This document shows, one piece after another, positions 61,645-64,000 of a stretch of DNA of 64,000 nt. A model generated the notes under the pieces. It made no database searches and had not been told where the DNA came from. It saw nothing but the letters and a program-made list of their open reading frames with translations. The DNA comes from Acidobacteriota bacterium (GTDB lineage: Bacteria > Acidobacteriota > Polarisedimenticolia > Polarisedimenticolales > Polarisedimenticolaceae): the NCBI GenBank assembly GCA_029861955.1, contig JAOTYK010000002.1, forward strand, positions 62,001 through 126,000. Direction: 5' to 3'. The position numbers and the translations under genes are program-made. Within the stretch, counting starts at the first letter, position 1, and each line of letters opens with the position of its first letter.

Positions 61645-62421
61645 TCAGTCTTCGACCTCGTCGTGAGACGGGCCGAGCATCTCCACGAGGGCCTTGACTG
61701 GGACATTGGATCGATCGGCGATCTCCGAGAGTTTCGGTCGACGCCCAAGTTCTTCTTCCAACTCCCGCGAGACACGCTGTACCTTGCGCATCTTCTCGAG
61801 GAGATGCACCGGAATGCGGATCGTTCTTGATTTGTCGGAAATTGCCCGGGTGATCGCCTGCTTGATCCACCAGAACGCGTAGGTCGAAAACTTGTAGCCG
61901 CGCTCGTGCTCGAACTTCTCGACGGCCTTCATGAGACCCATGTTCCCCTCTTGTACGAGGTCCATATAGGGCAGGCCCTGCTTGCTGAACTTTTTCGCAA
62001 CGTGGGCCACCAGGCGAAGATTGGCCTGGATCATCGCGTCACGGTGGGTGTCCATCTCTCGCTTCGCTCTGATGAACGGCTTGTAGGCCCGATGTTCGCG
62101 CAGCGCCTTACTAGCGCGGCCCACTGCGCGTAGACGGTCGCAGGTCCCTTCGATCTGTCGCATCGTCCAGAGCCCCTGCGCATCGCGGGAGACCTCGTAC
62201 TCTGCAAGGATCGGGTTCGCGATCGCCGTCGGCAACTGTAGGACGGCCTTTGCATAGGCCTCTCGTGCCGCTTGCAACGCGCTGGCCAACCTGTATTCGT
62301 CGTCACGGGTGAGCAACGCGGTGGAGCCGACTTCGCGCAGGTAAAGAGCCGTCAGGTCGACATCGGAAGGGATCTTCTCTGCCGACAGCTCGATGGGATC
62401 GTCCAGTTGTTGATTTTTCAT
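61645..62421 (-). CDS. Sigma-70 family factor lacking region 4
   Basis: A 258-residue RpoD/RpoS-like protein. Region 1.2 is TALYLREVGSTALLTRDDE (residues 24-42). Region 2 holds LRLVAHVAKKFSKQGL, MDLVQEGNMGLMKAVEKFE and GYKFSTYAFWWIKQAI, with DNA-melting aromatics intact. Region 3 is RTIRIPVHLLEKMRKVQR and LGRRPKLSEIADRSNV. The frame then stops (DEVED, TGA) where region 4 should begin, and the convergent ABC gene leaves no room for it. Without region 4 it cannot bind the -35 or the beta flap in the usual way; it may use extended -10 promoters or an accessory factor. AAGGAG lies 8 bases upstream of the ATG. Confidence 0.85.
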   Translation of the reverse strand: MKNQQLDDPIELSAEKIPSDVDLTALYLREVGSTALLTRDDEYRLASALQAAREAYAKAVLQLPTAIANPILAEYEVSRDAQGLWTMRQIEGTCDRLRAVGRASKALREHRAYKPFIRAKREMDTHRDAMIQANLRLVAHVAKKFSKQGLPYMDLVQEGNMGLMKAVEKFEHERGYKFSTYAFWWIKQAITRAISDKSRTIRIPVHLLEKMRKVQRVSRELEEELGRRPKLSEIADRSNVPVKALVEMLGPSHDEVED

Positions 62422-62462
62422 ACCCGTACTCCTTGCAAGATCAGGGCCGATTTCCTGCTAAT

Positions 62463-62480
62463 GGAAAACCCGGAAACGGG
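62463..62480 (-). terminator. Weak terminator-like hairpin after the M48 gene
   Basis: On the minus strand CCCG-TTTC-CGGG is followed by TTTTCC, within a GC/AT-alternating 160-base gap upstream of the sigma-factor start. The 4-bp stem is short, so termination would be weak at best. Confidence 0.3.
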
Positions 62481-62581
62481 CCGGAAAATTCCCGAAATGG
62501 GGGACTTTTTTCGGCCGGGGCTCGGCGGGATGGCAGCCGACCCGCGCCAATGTGGCGTTTAGGAGACACGGGCGTCCGCGA

Positions 62582-64000
62582 TCAGGGACGGCGTCCACCA
62601 CGCACGACCTTGTACCGGCCACCCGATTTCAGCCGCTCCCCCGGATCCAGGCGATTGATCAGGGCGAGTGTACCGGGATCGACGGTCGCGTCATATCGGT
62701 CGGCGAAGGACTCCACCGTCATCGCTCGATCGACCGTCACGATTGCCAGCCGTTGCGGTTGAGCGTTCAATGCCGCGGGATCGCTGAGCGGGCCGAAGCT
62801 CGCGAGGGAACGTCTCAGCGTCGACTGGGCGTTGGCCCATCTTTCGCCGGTGGTATACGCCAGGAGCCTGAACACGCGATCTCGATACTCGACAAACCCT
62901 ACGCGGCCACGAATCTCCCGGGTCTCGTCCTTGACCACGAAGCTGTCCCCGCTGGTCGGCAGTCCACTGATCGAACCCATCCGCTGCCCCTGCGCCTGGA
63001 TGCCTTCCGGGCCAAGAAACGTTGCCAGCGCCTCGCTAGCGTTCGGCGCGTCGACGATCGTCAGCTCGATCACTGCATTCTTCTCGGAATTGATGCCGAT
63101 GACGGCCTGTCGCTGATTCTGGGTCACCCAGCCGGATGGAAACTCAAAGCGAAAACGCATCCCCGGATGAAGAAACTTCGCACCCTCGAAGAACCCCTCT
63201 CTCGGATCCACACCGAAGACGAGGCCCTCGATCCGATCCAGGAACGGCCCGCGCCCCACGCGACCGTCCGCCGCACCCGCCCCGAGCCCGGCGATCCTGG
63301 CCTCGGAGCGTTCTCGACGGCTGGTCGGTGCGGGATGGGTCGAGATCCAACCCGGCAGACGGTCGGTCTGCGACGCCTTGCCGATTCGGTCGAGCATGTC
63401 AAACATGTTCGTCATCGGATCGGCGTCATACCCATCCGTCACCATGTATCGAAGCCCCAGATCGTCGGCCTGGCGTTCGTCGTCGCGACCGAACTTCAGG
63501 AACATGAGCGACATGCCTTGCGACGCAAGGCCGCCGAACTTCTCAAATTTCTCAGGCGCCAGAACGGCACCTGCCATGAGTCCTCCCTGGGCCAGCTGCG
63601 CCTTGCTCATCTGCGACGCTCCGTGTCGAGCCGTGACGTGTCCGATCTCGTGGCCGATCACGGCCGCCAATTCGGCTTCGTTTTCCATGTGAGCCAGAAT
63701 TCCACGGGTGACGTAGATATAGCCTCCGGGGAGTGCGAACGCGTTGACGACCGGATCATCGATCACACGGAACGTCCAATCGAGAGCCGGACGCTCGGAG
63801 CCCGCGGCCATCCGTCGGCCGATCGTCGAGACGTATTGTTGTAACGACGTGTCATCGTAGACCCCCATCTGGGACTGGATCTGTCGGTCACTGTCAAGAC
63901 CGAGCGAGCGCTCCTGGGAGTCGCTCACCAACATCAGTTGTCTCTTGCCCGTCGCCGGATTAACCGCACAACCGGTCGTCAACAACAACCCTGCGATTAG
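62582..64000 (-). CDS. M48-family metalloprotease lipoprotein (5' end outside window)
   Basis: The frame is open to the end of the window, so the first part of the signal peptide lies outside; the visible start shows a lipobox (GLLLTTGC). The mature protein has the zinc motif HEIGH in AAVIGHEIGHVTARHG, with the third ligand Glu in RDDERQADDLGL, as in BepA/LoiP-type M48 proteases of the periplasmic face. The C-terminal half (about residues 270-470) is less conserved and finishes with a LysM-like peptidoglycan-binding segment (SFADRYDATVDPGTLALINRL). It probably performs outer-membrane protein quality control. Intergenic space (160 bases) separates it from the sigma-factor gene. Confidence 0.85.
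   Translation of the reverse strand, partial: LIAGLLLTTGCAVNPATGKRQLMLVSDSQERSLGLDSDRQIQSQMGVYDDTSLQQYVSTIGRRMAAGSERPALDWTFRVIDDPVVNAFALPGGYIYVTRGILAHMENEAELAAVIGHEIGHVTARHGASQMSKAQLAQGGLMAGAVLAPEKFEKFGGLASQGMSLMFLKFGRDDERQADDLGLRYMVTDGYDADPMTNMFDMLDRIGKASQTDRLPGWISTHPAPTSRRERSEARIAGLGAGAADGRVGRGPFLDRIEGLVFGVDPREGFFEGAKFLHPGMRFRFEFPSGWVTQNQRQAVIGINSEKNAVIELTIVDAPNASEALATFLGPEGIQAQGQRMGSISGLPTSGDSFVVKDETREIRGRVGFVEYRDRVFRLLAYTTGERWANAQSTLRRSLASFGPLSDPAALNAQPQRLAIVTVDRAMTVESFADRYDATVDPGTLALINRLDPGERLKSGGRYKVVRGGRRP

Noticed and set aside
1-64000. tRNA, rRNA, CRISPR array, insertion sequence or prophage
   Set aside because: No cloverleaf, regularly spaced repeat, transposase motif, integrase or phage structural gene was recognised while reading; small RNAs cannot be excluded.

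Overview
The window is about 64 kb of GC-rich (roughly 60% by eye), densely coding chromosomal DNA from a Gram-negative bacterium. Evidence for an outer membrane is three TonB-dependent receptors, lipoproteins with lipoboxes and a LolA-like protein. The mix of a receptor with an N-terminal carboxypeptidase-regulatory domain, PQQ-type beta-propellers, LVIVD/thrombospondin-type-3 surface proteins, a P-domain M14 protease and malate synthase A suggests an Acidobacteriota-like heterotroph. That placement is inference; there is no rRNA or other phylogenetic marker here. I see no tRNA, rRNA, CRISPR array, insertion sequence or phage gene.

Layout. 1-4.1 kb: end of a membrane protein, an M29-type aminopeptidase and a divergent hybrid histidine kinase. 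4.1-10.7 kb: a tightly packed minus-strand run (PhyH dioxygenase, UbiA-like membrane protein, methyltransferase, SpoU RNA methyltransferase with zinc ribbon, DcrB/PsbP-like protein, an AhpD-like selenoprotein, S9 peptidase). 10.8-17.8 kb: a zinc alcohol dehydrogenase, a three-gene metal-import operon (FecA-like receptor, fused permease, ATPase) behind a promoter with TGCGAA-N3-TTCGCA palindromes, and a REC-DHp protein without an ATPase domain. 17.8-27.7 kb: a surface operon of three DUF11-repeat proteins plus an Oar-like receptor. 27.8-33.3 kb: malate synthase, a GAF-Fis regulator, a catalytically dead HtrA homologue and a sulfatase-TPR lipoprotein. 33.4-45.8 kb: three beta-propeller proteins (one fused to an esterase-like domain), a third receptor, and a cluster of enolase-superfamily, methyltransferase and kinase-like genes next to pseB. 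45.9-59.6 kb: large secreted proteins and peptidases, three of which end in the same Fn3-like module. 59.6-64 kb: an ABC-2 exporter, a sigma-70 factor that stops before region 4, and an M48 lipoprotein protease.

The strongest unusual signal is at 5972-6526: a peroxidase-related AhpD-like gene whose CxxC motif is C-F-Y-TGA. The homologous reading frame continues after the TGA, and a 7-bp hairpin with a G-containing loop begins 17 nt downstream. Together these fit a selenocysteine-containing CxxU enzyme. Other notable cases are the sigma factor without region 4, the HtrA homologue with all three catalytic residues replaced, the shared C-terminal module of secreted proteins, and the palindromes controlling the metal-uptake and DUF11 operons.
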